Part shown: one piece after another, positions 1-8,836 of the stretch
Layout: each line of letters begins with the position of its first letter
How positions within the stretch are numbered: the first letter of the stretch is position 1
Assembly (NCBI GenBank): GCA_934661165.1
Contig: CAKUJB010000025.1
Location: forward strand, 1 to 17,791
Direction: 5' to 3'
DNA: 17,791 nucleotides
Origin: an uncultured Microbacteriaceae bacterium
Lineage (GTDB): Bacteria; Actinomycetota; Actinomycetes; Actinomycetales; Microbacteriaceae
The notes under the pieces: model-generated
The model's input: the letters and a program-made list of their open reading frames with translations, nothing else
Told to the model about the DNA's origin: nothing
The model's database searches: none
Made by a program: the position numbers and the translations under genes

Positions 1-640
1 GCACATCACCGGGGTCGCGCACTTCCGTCACCTGACGCTCGCCGTGGGCCCCGGCGTCTTCGTCCCGCGACCGGAGACCGAGCTCCTCGCGCAGCTCGCC
101 ATCGACGCGCTGCTCGCTGTGCCGGACCCCGCGCCCATCGCCGTCGACCTCGGCACGGGCTCCGGCGCCGTGGCCATCGCGATGGCGACCGAGGCCCCGC
201 ATGCGCGCGTCACCGGCGTCGAGCTCTCGCCCGAGGCCCTCGTCTGGGCGGAGCGCAACGCCCGCACGTCGGGCGCCACGAACCTCTCGATCGTGCCCGG
301 CGACCTCCGCGACGCCCTGCCCGAGCTCGACGGCCGGGTCCGCGTCGTCGCCTCGAACCCGCCGTACATCCCGCGTGATGCGGTGCCGCGCGACCCCGAG
401 GTGCGAGACCACGACCCGGCGCTCGCGCTCTATGGCGGTCAGGACGGCCTCGACCTCGTCCGCGCGCTGTCGGTGACCGGGCTGCGCCTCCTCGTGCCCG
501 GCGGGCTCCTGGCGATCGAGCACGGCGAGCTCCAGGGCGACGACGTCCGATCGCTCCTCGCGGCGGCGGGCTGGCGTGCCGCCGCGACCCACCCCGATCT
601 GACGGGCCGGCCGCGGGTGACCACCGCGGTGCGTCCCTGA
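1..640 (+). CDS. prmC: PrmC, peptide chain release factor N5-glutamine methyltransferase (5' end outside window)
   Basis: PrmC methylates the glutamine of the GGQ motif in release factors RF1 and RF2, using S-adenosylmethionine, in the cytoplasm. The reading frame is open from base 2, so the start and most of the N-terminal helical domain lie upstream of the window. Visible parts are the linker ending in RPETE (about bases 71-85), the SAM-binding motif I DLGTGSG (about bases 149-169), the acidic end of strand 2 (GVELS) and the catalytic NPPY (about bases 357-368), which holds the substrate glutamine. The C-terminal EHGE segment is also present. In actinobacteria prmC normally follows prfA and precedes tsaC, and tsaC does follow here. 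The stop is TGA at 638-640. No frameshift is seen, and the gene is incomplete only because of the window edge. Confidence 0.95.
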   Translation, partial: HITGVAHFRHLTLAVGPGVFVPRPETELLAQLAIDALLAVPDPAPIAVDLGTGSGAVAIAMATEAPHARVTGVELSPEALVWAERNARTSGATNLSIVPGDLRDALPELDGRVRVVASNPPYIPRDAVPRDPEVRDHDPALALYGGQDGLDLVRALSVTGLRLLVPGGLLAIEHGELQGDDVRSLLAAAGWRAAATHPDLTGRPRVTTAVRP

Positions 641-673
641 GTGCCGGGACGAATGCGCGGAGCGGCGACATGG

Positions 674-679
674 GACAAT
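674..679 (+). promoter_or_regulatory. Candidate -10 element of a leaderless tsaC transcript
   Basis: The hexamer GACAAT keeps the A at position 2 and T at position 6 of the actinobacterial TAnnnT -10 box. It ends 7 nt before the ATG at 687, so transcription would begin at or next to the start codon. No convincing -35 is visible. This is inference from sequence and spacing. Confidence 0.35.
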
Positions 680-686
680 GGGCGCG

Positions 687-1385
687 ATGGCCGAGACCTT
701 TGACGTGACCTCGACGGACGGCGTCCTCGACGGGCTCCGGGCTGCGCGAGCGGCGCTCGGCCGCGGCGAGCTCGTGGTCGTGCCGACCGACACCGTGTAC
801 GGCCTCGCGGCCGACGCCTTCCGTCCGGAGGCGGTCGCGGCGCTCGTCGCCGCGAAGGGCCGGACGCTCACGAGCCCGCCGCCCGTGCTCGTGCCGGACC
901 TCGCGACGCTCGACGCGCTCGCCGAGCACGTCCATCCGGCGGTGCGCGCGCTCGTCGACGCGCTCTGGCCGGGGCCGCTCACCATCATCGTGCCGGCGCG
1001 CAGCTCGCTCGACTGGCATCTCGGCGAGACGCGCGGGACGGTCGCACTGCGGATGCCCGACGACCCCGTCGCGCTGCAGCTCCTCAAGGACTGCGGTCCG
1101 CTCGCGGTATCGAGTGCGAACCGGACCGGGCAGCCGCCGGCGGCGACCGGCGCCGCGGCCGTCGAGGCGCTCGGCGAGTCCGTCGCCGTCGTGCTCGACG
1201 GCGGCCCGCGGGGGACGCTCGCCAGCACGATCGTCGACGCGACGAATCTCGATCGGCCCGATGGTCGGCTGCGCATCGTGCGCGAGGGGGTCGTGCCCTC
1301 GTCGCGCATCGCCGAGCTCGTGACGGGACTCGTCGCGGTGCACGGCGCGGGCGATCGCGCACAGGACGAAGGAGCAGTGGCATGA
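687..1385 (+). CDS. tsaC: TsaC/YwlC-type L-threonylcarbamoyladenylate synthase
   Basis: This enzyme makes threonylcarbamoyl-AMP from threonine, bicarbonate and ATP, the first step of tRNA t6A37 modification, in the cytoplasm. The 232-residue product is a single YrdC-like domain. It has PTDTVYGL at residues 33-40, KGR at 57-59 (nucleotide binding), and SSANRTG from about 142. There is no C-terminal Sua5 domain, so it is the short TsaC type. An in-frame ATG lies at 678, but 687 is preferred. The resulting N-terminus (MAETFD) resembles the mycobacterial homologue, and a -10-like GACAAT lies 7 nt upstream, suggesting a leaderless start. The stop overlaps the start of the next gene (ATGA). The following KGR segment reads TLTSPPPVLV, where the family usually has PLPVLV, a small variation. 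Confidence 0.93.
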   Translation: MAETFDVTSTDGVLDGLRAARAALGRGELVVVPTDTVYGLAADAFRPEAVAALVAAKGRTLTSPPPVLVPDLATLDALAEHVHPAVRALVDALWPGPLTIIVPARSSLDWHLGETRGTVALRMPDDPVALQLLKDCGPLAVSSANRTGQPPAATGAAAVEALGESVAVVLDGGPRGTLASTIVDATNLDRPDGRLRIVREGVVPSSRIAELVTGLVAVHGAGDRAQDEGAVA

Positions 1386-1909
1386 CGGTCGCCGACATCC
1401 TCGGTCGGGCGCTGCGCTGGCAGGCGATCCTCACGGTCGTCGTCGTCGTCGTCGGCGGCGTCCTCGCGTGGTGGATCGCCGAGCTGCCCGGCGTCATCGG
1501 CGTCGTGCTCGGCGGCCTGCTCGCCGTCGTCTTCATGGGCATGACGGGCGTGAGCATCCTCATCGGCAACCGGGTGACGAAGGGGCAGCCGGGCGATGCG
1601 CTGGGCTTCTTCGCGATCGTGCTCGGCGGCTGGCTCGCGAAGTTCGTCGTCTTCCTCGTCGTCGGGCTCGTGCTGCGCGGCGCCGACTGGCTCGTGCCGC
1701 AGGCGTTCGGCATCACGGCCATCGTCGTCGTGGTCGGCAGCCTCGTCATCGACGGCTTCGCGGTCGCACGCAGCCGGATGCCTCCCATCGACGTGCAGCT
1801 GCCGATCTTCCAGACCGAGTCGCCGGAGTCGAGCGAGGCGCCGGAGGCGGCCGGACCGGGGGATTCTCCCGATTCCGCCCGCCGGAGCGCAGATTGTGCG
1901 CCCGAGTGA
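1382..1909 (+). CDS. Four-helix membrane protein at the AtpI position, head of the atp operon
   Basis: This encodes a 175-residue integral membrane protein with four hydrophobic segments at about residues 15-33, 35-61, 73-98 and 109-127. A Pro/Ser/Glu/Ala-rich hydrophilic tail starts near residue 135. Its position directly ahead of atpB matches the AtpI / ATP synthase protein I slot. AtpI-type proteins are thought to help assemble the c-ring or supply Mg2+, but sequence identity to AtpI is weak, so the role here is inferred from location and topology. The ATG lies in the tsaC stop (ATGA) and is preceded by AAGGAG at 1369-1374, 7 nt upstream, so translation is probably coupled to tsaC. The first helix contains six consecutive GTC valine codons. 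A 102-bp gap follows before atpB. Confidence 0.75.
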   Translation: MTVADILGRALRWQAILTVVVVVVGGVLAWWIAELPGVIGVVLGGLLAVVFMGMTGVSILIGNRVTKGQPGDALGFFAIVLGGWLAKFVVFLVVGLVLRGADWLVPQAFGITAIVVVVGSLVIDGFAVARSRMPPIDVQLPIFQTESPESSEAPEAAGPGDSPDSARRSADCAPE

Positions 1910-1942
1910 CCGATTTCGTCAAGAGCGGACCCGAAGTCTTGA

Positions 1943-1948
1943 TAGGCT
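1943..1948 (+). promoter_or_regulatory. Candidate -10 element ahead of atpB
   Basis: TAGGCT fits TAnnnT and lies in the only sizeable gap (1910-2011) in the first part of the operon. A start near 1954-1956 would give a leader of about 57 nt ahead of the AGGAG at 2001-2005. The -35 region is poor (TCAAGA around 1919-1924). If real, this promoter would drive the ATP synthase genes separately from tsaC. Confidence 0.3.
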
Positions 1949-2011
1949 CGTAGCCGATCTCATCCCGTCGCCGCGTGATCAAGCTGGTCCGCCCCGATCC
2001 AGGAGACTGTT

Positions 2012-2845
2012 CTGTCTACCAGCCTTGTCCTCGGCCTGAAGTCTCCGTTCTCGACCGCCGACGAGCCGACTGACACCGGCGGACCCGTCTTCCACGGCCC
2101 CTCGATCGCGGAGTTCTTCCCCGAGGCGGTGCTCTTCGTCGGCACGCCGTTCGAGATGAACCGCATCATGATCCTCCGGGTCATCGTCGTGCTGCTCATC
2201 ATGTTCATCCTGTGGCTCGCGGCGTCGCGGATGCGCGTCGTGCCGACCCGTTTCCAGGGCATGGTCGAGTACGTGCTCGGCGTCCCGCGGAAGATGGCCT
2301 GGGACCTGCTCGGGGAGCATGACGGCAAGCGATTCCTGCCGCTCATCACGACGGTGTTCGTCCTCGTGCTCGGCTTCAACTTCATGGGCATCATCCCGCC
2401 GGCGAACATCGCGCTCACGAGCATCATCGGCCTGCCGCTGCTGCTCGCGATGGTCTCGTACGTCGTCTTCATCTACGCGGGCATCAAGCGCCACGGGCTC
2501 AGGTTCTTCTGGAACTCGCTCGTGCCGAAGGGCGTGCCCGGCTTCGTCGTCCCCATCGTCGCGCTCATCGAGCTCGTGTCGACGTTCATCCTGCGGCCGG
2601 TGACGCTCACCCTCCGACTTCTCATGAACATGATGGTCGGCCACCTCCTGCTCGTGCTCTTCTTCGTGGCCACCTCGTTCTTCCTCTTCGAGATGCAGGG
2701 CGGCTGGAAGCTGCTCGGCGTCGGGACCCTCGCCTTCGGCTTCGCCTGGAGCGCATTCGAGATCCTCGTCTCGATCCTGCAGGCCTACGTCTTCGCCATC
2801 CTCACCACGCTCTACATTCAGCTCGCCCTCGCGGACGAGCACTGA
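2012..2845 (+). CDS. atpB: F1Fo ATP synthase subunit a (Fo), probable CTG start
   Basis: Subunit a forms the proton half-channels next to the c-ring in the cytoplasmic membrane. From base 2012 the product is 277 residues with several hydrophobic helices. The essential arginine of the penultimate helix lies in LRLLMNMMVGH (R202 in this numbering), and the last helix contains the conserved QAYVF segment. The first standard in-frame start is GTG at 2129, but the frame is open upstream to the TGA at 1976-1978. The upstream codons give a plausible AtpB N-terminus, with HGPSIAEFFPEA just before GTPFEMNRI. AGGAG at 2001-2005 lies 6 nt before CTG at 2012, so CTG is the likely start. If GTG is used, the protein has 238 residues and lacks that segment. 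It is followed 44 nt later by atpE. Confidence 0.93.
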   Translation: MSTSLVLGLKSPFSTADEPTDTGGPVFHGPSIAEFFPEAVLFVGTPFEMNRIMILRVIVVLLIMFILWLAASRMRVVPTRFQGMVEYVLGVPRKMAWDLLGEHDGKRFLPLITTVFVLVLGFNFMGIIPPANIALTSIIGLPLLLAMVSYVVFIYAGIKRHGLRFFWNSLVPKGVPGFVVPIVALIELVSTFILRPVTLTLRLLMNMMVGHLLLVLFFVATSFFLFEMQGGWKLLGVGTLAFGFAWSAFEILVSILQAYVFAILTTLYIQLALADEH

Positions 2846-2889
2846 ATGCTCCACGACCTCCCAAACCATCCAGGAAGGAACACCCCTAA

Positions 2890-3105
2890 ATGAACGAGCT
2901 CTCCGGCAACATCGCCACCGTCGGCTACGGCCTCGCCGCGATCGGCCCCGCGATCGGCATCGGCCTCGTCGTGGGCAAGACGATCGAGTCGGTCGCCCGC
3001 CAGCCCGAGCTGCAGGGCCGCCTGCAGACCCTGATGTGGATCGGCATCGCCTTCACCGAGGCCCTCGCCTTCATCGGCATCGCGACCTACTTCTTCATGG
3101 TCTGA
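2890..3105 (+). CDS. atpE: F1Fo ATP synthase subunit c (proteolipid ring)
   Basis: This encodes 71 residues forming a two-helix hairpin that assembles into the rotating c-ring. Helix 1 (about residues 8-30) carries the small-residue packing motif around AIGPAIGIG. The polar loop has the conserved RQPE (37-40), which contacts gamma and epsilon. Helix 2 holds the ion-carrying carboxylate E57 in FTEALAF. The glutamine in helix 1 and the Ser/Thr after the carboxylate that mark sodium-binding rings are absent, so proton coupling is expected. AGGAAGGA at 2872-2879 lies about 10 nt before the ATG. The strong ribosome site fits the need for many c copies per complex. Confidence 0.98.
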   Translation: MNELSGNIATVGYGLAAIGPAIGIGLVVGKTIESVARQPELQGRLQTLMWIGIAFTEALAFIGIATYFFMV

Positions 3106-3153
3106 CCTGAGGCCCCGCCTCCTCCATCCCCACGAACGAACGGATAACCGACC

Positions 3154-3693
3154 ATGACTGACGGCGTGATCCTGGCTGAGGAGCCGTTCAACCCGCTCCT
3201 GCCGGCGTGGCCCGATCTCATCTGGGGCACGGTCGTCTTCGTCCTGCTCCTCGCCTTCGTCGGCTGGTACGTCCTGCCGCGGATCAACCGCGCCCTCGAC
3301 GCCCGCGCCGAGGCGATCCAGGGCGGGATCGAGAAGGCCGAGGCCGCGCAGGCCGAGGCGAGCGCCGCGCTGGCCCAGTACCAGGAGCAGCTCGCCGCCG
3401 GGCGCGCCGAGGCCGCGGAGATCCGCGAGCAGGCCCGCAAGGACGGCGCCGCGATCCTCGCCGAGCTCAAGGAGCAGGCGCAGGCGGAAGCCGCACGGAT
3501 CACCGCCGCCGCGCAGGCGCAGATCGAGGCGGAGCGCCAGGCGGCGCTCGCCTCGCTCAAGTCGGAGGTCGGCTCCCTCGCGCTCGAGCTCGCCTCGGGC
3601 GTCGTGGGCCAGTCGCTCGCGGAGGATGCGAAGGCGGGCGCGCTCGTCGACCAGTTCCTCAAGGACCTCGAGTCGAGCGAGGCGAGCAGGTAG
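3154..3693 (+). CDS. atpF: F1Fo ATP synthase subunit b (peripheral stalk)
   Basis: Subunit b anchors the stator in the membrane and holds F1 against rotation. The 179-residue product has a short exterior N-terminus, one membrane helix at about residues 22-41, then a long Ala/Glu/Arg/Gln-rich coiled coil (about 45-140) and a C-terminal delta-binding part. It is a stand-alone b subunit, unlike mycobacteria, where a second b domain is fused to delta. The ribosome site ahead of the ATG at 3154 is weak (only a CGGA-like stretch). A 48-nt gap separates it from atpE, and atpH begins 2 nt after its stop. Confidence 0.96.
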   Translation: MTDGVILAEEPFNPLLPAWPDLIWGTVVFVLLLAFVGWYVLPRINRALDARAEAIQGGIEKAEAAQAEASAALAQYQEQLAAGRAEAAEIREQARKDGAAILAELKEQAQAEAARITAAAQAQIEAERQAALASLKSEVGSLALELASGVVGQSLAEDAKAGALVDQFLKDLESSEASR

Positions 3694-3695
3694 AC

Positions 3696-4487
3696 ATGGG
3701 ATCCGCTACGATCCAGGCGATCGCCGCCGGCCGCGAGGCGCTCGCGCAGGCGACCGGTGACGCATTCGTGCTCGGGCGCGAGCTCATCGCCGCGCGTGAC
3801 ACGATCGCCGGCGCCGCGCAGCTCAAGGCCGTGCTCGCCGATGCGGCCGCAGCCCCCGCGACGAAGTCGGCGCTCGTCGACAAGGTGTTCGCCGGCTTCG
3901 GCGCCCCCACGCGCGACGTGCTGCAGCGCGTCGCGGAGGCGCGCTGGTCGAAGGCGGACGACCTGCTCGCGGGGCTCGAGGAGCTCGGCATCCGCGCGAT
4001 GGCGGCCTCGCTCGCCGACGGCGACGTGGCGATCCAGGAGCTCGCGGCCTTCCAGAAGGCCGTCAGCGCGGACGCGGACCTCGAGTACGCGGTCGGCTCG
4101 GCACTCGTGCCGGGCACCGAGAAGGCCGCAGTCGTCGAGCGGCTCCTGACCGACAAGGCGACGCCGCAGACGATCGCGATCCTCGCGGCGCTCGTGTCCC
4201 GGTCGAACGGCCGGCGCATCGGCGGCATGATCAAGCGGGCCACGTCGCTCGTCGCGGACCAGAGCGGCCGCGCGGTGGCCGAGGTGCACACGGCGACGGC
4301 GCTCGACGCGGCGCAGGCCGAGCGGCTCCGCGCCACGATCGCGGCGGCCGAGCAGCGCGACGTCGTGCTCACGCAGATCGTCGACCCAGCCCTCATCGGC
4401 GGCGTCCGCGTCGTCATCGGCGACCGCGTCATCGACGGCAGCGTCGCCACCAGACTCACTGATCTTCGACTCGCCCTCGTCGGCTAG
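3696..4487 (+). CDS. atpH: F1Fo ATP synthase subunit delta
   Basis: Delta sits on top of F1 and links it to subunit b. The product is 263 residues, longer than the E. coli protein (177) and in the range usual for actinobacteria. The conserved C-terminal segment IGGVRVVIGDRVIDGS (from about residue 234) is the family signature. The frame is open far upstream inside atpF, but the ATG at 3696 is chosen. It lies 2 nt after the atpF stop, with an AGG at 3688-3690, and it yields a normal N-terminus. Translation is probably coupled to atpF. The gene ends 31 nt before atpA. Confidence 0.95.
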   Translation: MGSATIQAIAAGREALAQATGDAFVLGRELIAARDTIAGAAQLKAVLADAAAAPATKSALVDKVFAGFGAPTRDVLQRVAEARWSKADDLLAGLEELGIRAMAASLADGDVAIQELAAFQKAVSADADLEYAVGSALVPGTEKAAVVERLLTDKATPQTIAILAALVSRSNGRRIGGMIKRATSLVADQSGRAVAEVHTATALDAAQAERLRATIAAAEQRDVVLTQIVDPALIGGVRVVIGDRVIDGSVATRLTDLRLALVG

Positions 4488-4518
4488 TCGACACCGGACC
4501 CAAGCACAAGGAAGACCA

Positions 4519-6156
4519 ATGGCAGAACTCACCATCAGCCCGGACGAGATCCGCGACGCGCTCAAGGAGTTCGTCGGCTCGTACCAGCCGGCGAAGGCCG
4601 CGGCGACCGAGGTCGGTCACGTCATCGACGCCGCCGACGGCATCGCCCACGTCGAGGGTCTGCCCGGCGTGATGGCGAACGAGCTGCTGCGCTTCGCGAA
4701 CGGCGTCCAGGGGCTCGCGCTCAACCTCGACGAGGACCAGATCGGTGTCGTCGTGCTCGGCGAGTTCACCGGCATCGTCGAGGGCATGGAGGTCACGCGC
4801 ACGGGCGAGGTGCTCTCGGCGCCCGTCGGCGACGCATTCCTCGGCCGCGTCGTCGACCCGCTCGGCAACCCGATCGACGGTCTCGGCGCCATCGCGGCCG
4901 AGAGCCGGCGTGCGCTCGAGCTCCAGGCGCCGGGCGTCATGCAGCGCAAGTCGGTGCACGAGCCGCTGCAGACCGGCATCAAGGCGATCGACGCGATGAT
5001 CCCGGTGGGCCGCGGCCAGCGCCAGCTCATCATCGGCGACCGCCAGACCGGCAAGACGGCGATCGCGATCGACACGATCATCAACCAGAAGGCCAACTGG
5101 GAGTCCGGCGACGTCAACAAGCAGGTGCGCTGCATCTACGTCGCGATCGGTCAGAAGGGCTCGACGATCGCCGCCGTGAAGGGCGCGCTCGAGGAGGCCG
5201 GCGCGCTCGAGTACACGACGATCGTCGCGGCACCCGCCTCGGACCCCGCGGGCTTCAAGTACCTCGCCCCGTACACCGGCTCGGCCATCGGCCAGCACTG
5301 GATGTACGGCGGCAAGCACGTCCTCATCATCTTCGATGACCTGTCGAAGCAGGCCGAGGCCTACCGCGCCGTGTCCCTGCTGCTGCGCCGCCCGCCGGGC
5401 CGCGAGGCCTACCCGGGCGATGTCTTCTACCTGCACTCGCGTCTCCTCGAGCGCTGCGCGAAGCTGTCCGACGAGCTCGGCGCCGGCTCGATGACCGGCC
5501 TGCCGATCATCGAGACGAAGGCGAACGACGTCTCGGCGTACATCCCGACGAACGTCATCTCGATCACCGACGGCCAGATCTTCCTCCAGTCGGACCTGTT
5601 CAACGCGAACCAGCGTCCCGCGGTCGACGTCGGCGTCTCGGTCTCCCGAGTCGGCGGCGACGCGCAGGTGAAGTCGATCAAGAAGGTCTCCGGCACGCTG
5701 AAGCTCGAGCTCGCGCAGTACCGTGCGCTGCAGGCCTTCGCGATGTTCGCCTCCGACCTCGACGCGGCCAGCCGCCGCCAGCTCGACCGGGGCGCCCGCC
5801 TCACCGAGCTGCTGCGCCAGCCGCAGTACACGCCGTACCCCGTCGAGGACCAGGTCGTCGCGATCTGGGCCGGCACGAACGGCAAGCTCGACGACGTCGA
5901 GGTGAGCGACGTGCTCCGCTTCGAGCGGGAGCTGCTCGACCACCTCGCGCGGCACACCTCGATCCTCACGACGCTCCGCGAGACGAATGTGCTCGACGAC
6001 GACACCGTCGCCCAGCTCGAGACCGCGGTCGACGAGTTCAAGCGCACCGCGTGGCTGCAGGGCCCCGAGGTCGGCGGCGTGGGCTCCGAGGAGTTCAAGG
6101 ACCTCGCGGACGACGAGATCTCGCAGGAGAAGATCGTCAAGCAGAAGAAGCGCTGA
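4519..6156 (+). CDS. atpA: F1Fo ATP synthase subunit alpha
   Basis: Alpha forms the alpha3-beta3 hexamer with beta and carries the non-catalytic nucleotide sites. The product is 545 residues: an N-terminal beta-barrel domain (to about residue 95), the nucleotide-binding domain and a C-terminal helical bundle. Visible motifs are Walker A GDRQTGKT at 173-180, the Walker B stretch VLIIFDD near 268-274 and the alpha/beta signature PAVDVGVSVS at 367-376. It is followed by R377, the arginine finger reaching into the beta catalytic site. The length is about 30 residues above E. coli because of a charged lysine-rich tail, a common actinobacterial feature. AAGGAAG at 4508-4514 precedes the ATG. The protein looks intact and functional. 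Confidence 0.98.
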   Translation: MAELTISPDEIRDALKEFVGSYQPAKAAATEVGHVIDAADGIAHVEGLPGVMANELLRFANGVQGLALNLDEDQIGVVVLGEFTGIVEGMEVTRTGEVLSAPVGDAFLGRVVDPLGNPIDGLGAIAAESRRALELQAPGVMQRKSVHEPLQTGIKAIDAMIPVGRGQRQLIIGDRQTGKTAIAIDTIINQKANWESGDVNKQVRCIYVAIGQKGSTIAAVKGALEEAGALEYTTIVAAPASDPAGFKYLAPYTGSAIGQHWMYGGKHVLIIFDDLSKQAEAYRAVSLLLRRPPGREAYPGDVFYLHSRLLERCAKLSDELGAGSMTGLPIIETKANDVSAYIPTNVISITDGQIFLQSDLFNANQRPAVDVGVSVSRVGGDAQVKSIKKVSGTLKLELAQYRALQAFAMFASDLDAASRRQLDRGARLTELLRQPQYTPYPVEDQVVAIWAGTNGKLDDVEVSDVLRFERELLDHLARHTSILTTLRETNVLDDDTVAQLETAVDEFKRTAWLQGPEVGGVGSEEFKDLADDEISQEKIVKQKKR

Positions 6157-6178
6157 CGGCAGGGAATCGGGACGACAC

Positions 6179-7072
6179 ATGGGAGCGCAGCTTCGCGTCT
6201 ACCGGCAGAAAATCCGTTCTGCCCAGACGACCAAGAAGATCACGAAGGCGATGGAGCTCATCGCCGCATCGCGCATCACGAAGGCGATGCAGCGGGTGAG
6301 CGCCTCGTTGCCGTACGCCCGCGCCGTCACGCGCGCGGTCTCGGCGGTCGCCACGTTCTCCAACGTCGACCACATCCTCACCCGCCAGGAGACCGGCGGT
6401 CGCCGCGCGGCGATCCTCGTCCTCACCTCGGACCGCGGCCTCGCCGGCGCGTTCAACGCGAACGCGCTCCGTGAGGCGAGCGAGCTCGCGCAGCGACTCG
6501 AGGACGAGGGCAAGGAGGCCGTGTGGTACCTCGTCGGCCGGAAGGCCGCGGCGTACTTCGCCTTCCGCCACCGCGAGGCCGAGCGCACCTGGATCGGCGG
6601 CACCGACAACCCCGAGTTCGGGCTCGCGAAGGAGATCGCCGACGCGGTCACCGAGCGGTTCGCGCTCGAGGACGCCGCCGGCGGCGTCGACGAGGTCTAC
6701 GTCGTCTACAACCGCTTCGTGAGCATGCTCACGCAGGACCCGCAGACGGTGCGCCTGCTGCCGCTCGAGGTCGTCGAGGACGTGGAGCCGCCGACGCCCG
6801 GCAAGGCGCTGCCGCTCTACGAGTTCGAGCCGGAGCCCGAGCAGGTGCTCGACGCGCTCCTCCCGGTGTACATCGAGTCTCGGATCTTCAACGCGCTGCT
6901 CCAGTCGGCCGCCGCGAAGCACGCCGCGACCCAGAAGGCGATGAAGTCGGCGACGGACAACGCCGACAAGCTCATCAAGGACTACACCCGCCTGGCGAAC
7001 AACGCCCGCCAGGCCGAAATCACCCAGCAGATCTCCGAGATCGTCGGCGGCGCCGACGCGCTCTCGGCCTGA
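6179..7072 (+). CDS. atpG: F1Fo ATP synthase subunit gamma (rotor shaft)
   Basis: Gamma is the central shaft coupling c-ring rotation to catalysis. The product has 297 residues. The N-terminal helix begins MGAQLRVYRQKI and contains the conserved ITKAMELIAASR. The central Rossmann-like domain has LTSDRGLAGAFN. The C-terminal helix has NNARQAEITQQISEIVGG, matching the family signature except for Gln where many homologues have Glu after IT-x. The frame is open upstream into atpA, but the ATG at 6179 is the right start because it gives the canonical N-terminus. A GGGA at 6169-6172 lies 6 nt upstream. It lies 22 nt after atpA and 30 nt before atpD. Confidence 0.97.
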   Translation: MGAQLRVYRQKIRSAQTTKKITKAMELIAASRITKAMQRVSASLPYARAVTRAVSAVATFSNVDHILTRQETGGRRAAILVLTSDRGLAGAFNANALREASELAQRLEDEGKEAVWYLVGRKAAAYFAFRHREAERTWIGGTDNPEFGLAKEIADAVTERFALEDAAGGVDEVYVVYNRFVSMLTQDPQTVRLLPLEVVEDVEPPTPGKALPLYEFEPEPEQVLDALLPVYIESRIFNALLQSAAAKHAATQKAMKSATDNADKLIKDYTRLANNARQAEITQQISEIVGGADALSA

Positions 7073-7102
7073 CACGCAGATCCAAGGAACCAGGAAGACC
7101 GA

Positions 7103-8566
<1,464 letters not shown>

Positions 8567-8568
8567 TC

Positions 8569-8832
8569 ATGGCTGCCGCGCTCAAGGTGAGCATCGTCTC
8601 CGCCGACGCCGAGATCTGGGCGGGGGAGGCCACCATGGTCTCCGCCCGCACGGTCGTCGGCGAGATCGGCATCCTCGCGGGGCACGAGCCGATGCTCGCG
8701 ATCCTCGCGCCGGGCGCGGTCCGGGTGACGACGGCGGGCGGCGAGCGGGTCGAGGTCTCGGCCGACGACGGCTTCCTCTCGGTCGAGCACGACACGATCA
8801 CGATCGTCGCGCGCCAGGCCGCCCTGGTCTGA
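8569..8832 (+). CDS. atpC: F1Fo ATP synthase subunit epsilon, N-terminal domain only
   Basis: Epsilon binds gamma and the c-ring, and in many bacteria it inhibits ATP hydrolysis through a C-terminal helical hairpin. This product has 87 residues and comprises only the N-terminal beta-sandwich, with VGEIGILAGHEPMLAIL (about residues 30-46) as the family core. The C-terminal helices present in E. coli (139 residues in total) are absent. The frame ends in TGA at 8830-8832 and the next gene starts 4 nt later, so the domain is not simply displaced by a frameshift. Short epsilon proteins are, to my knowledge, common in related actinobacteria. The ATG is 2 nt after atpD, with AGGAG at 8553-8557 inside atpD. 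Confidence 0.95.
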   Translation: MAAALKVSIVSADAEIWAGEATMVSARTVVGEIGILAGHEPMLAILAPGAVRVTTAGGERVEVSADDGFLSVEHDTITIVARQAALV

Positions 8833-8836
8833 GGCC

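Noticed and set aside
1938..1983. 6-bp inverted repeat CTTGAT ... ATCAAG ahead of atpB
   Set aside because: The arms are short and 34 nt apart, and the left arm overlaps the candidate -10, so it would not be a leader-RNA hairpin. Likely chance.
3207..3695. Upstream in-frame extension of atpH within atpF
   Set aside because: The extension translates to Arg/Gly-rich sequence unlike delta subunits. ATG 3696, 2 nt after atpF, gives a normal N-terminus. It is not a b-delta fusion like that of mycobacteria.
5987..6178. Upstream in-frame extension of atpG within atpA
   Set aside because: It is out of frame with atpA and encodes Ser/Arg-rich sequence. The canonical gamma N-terminus begins at ATG 6179.
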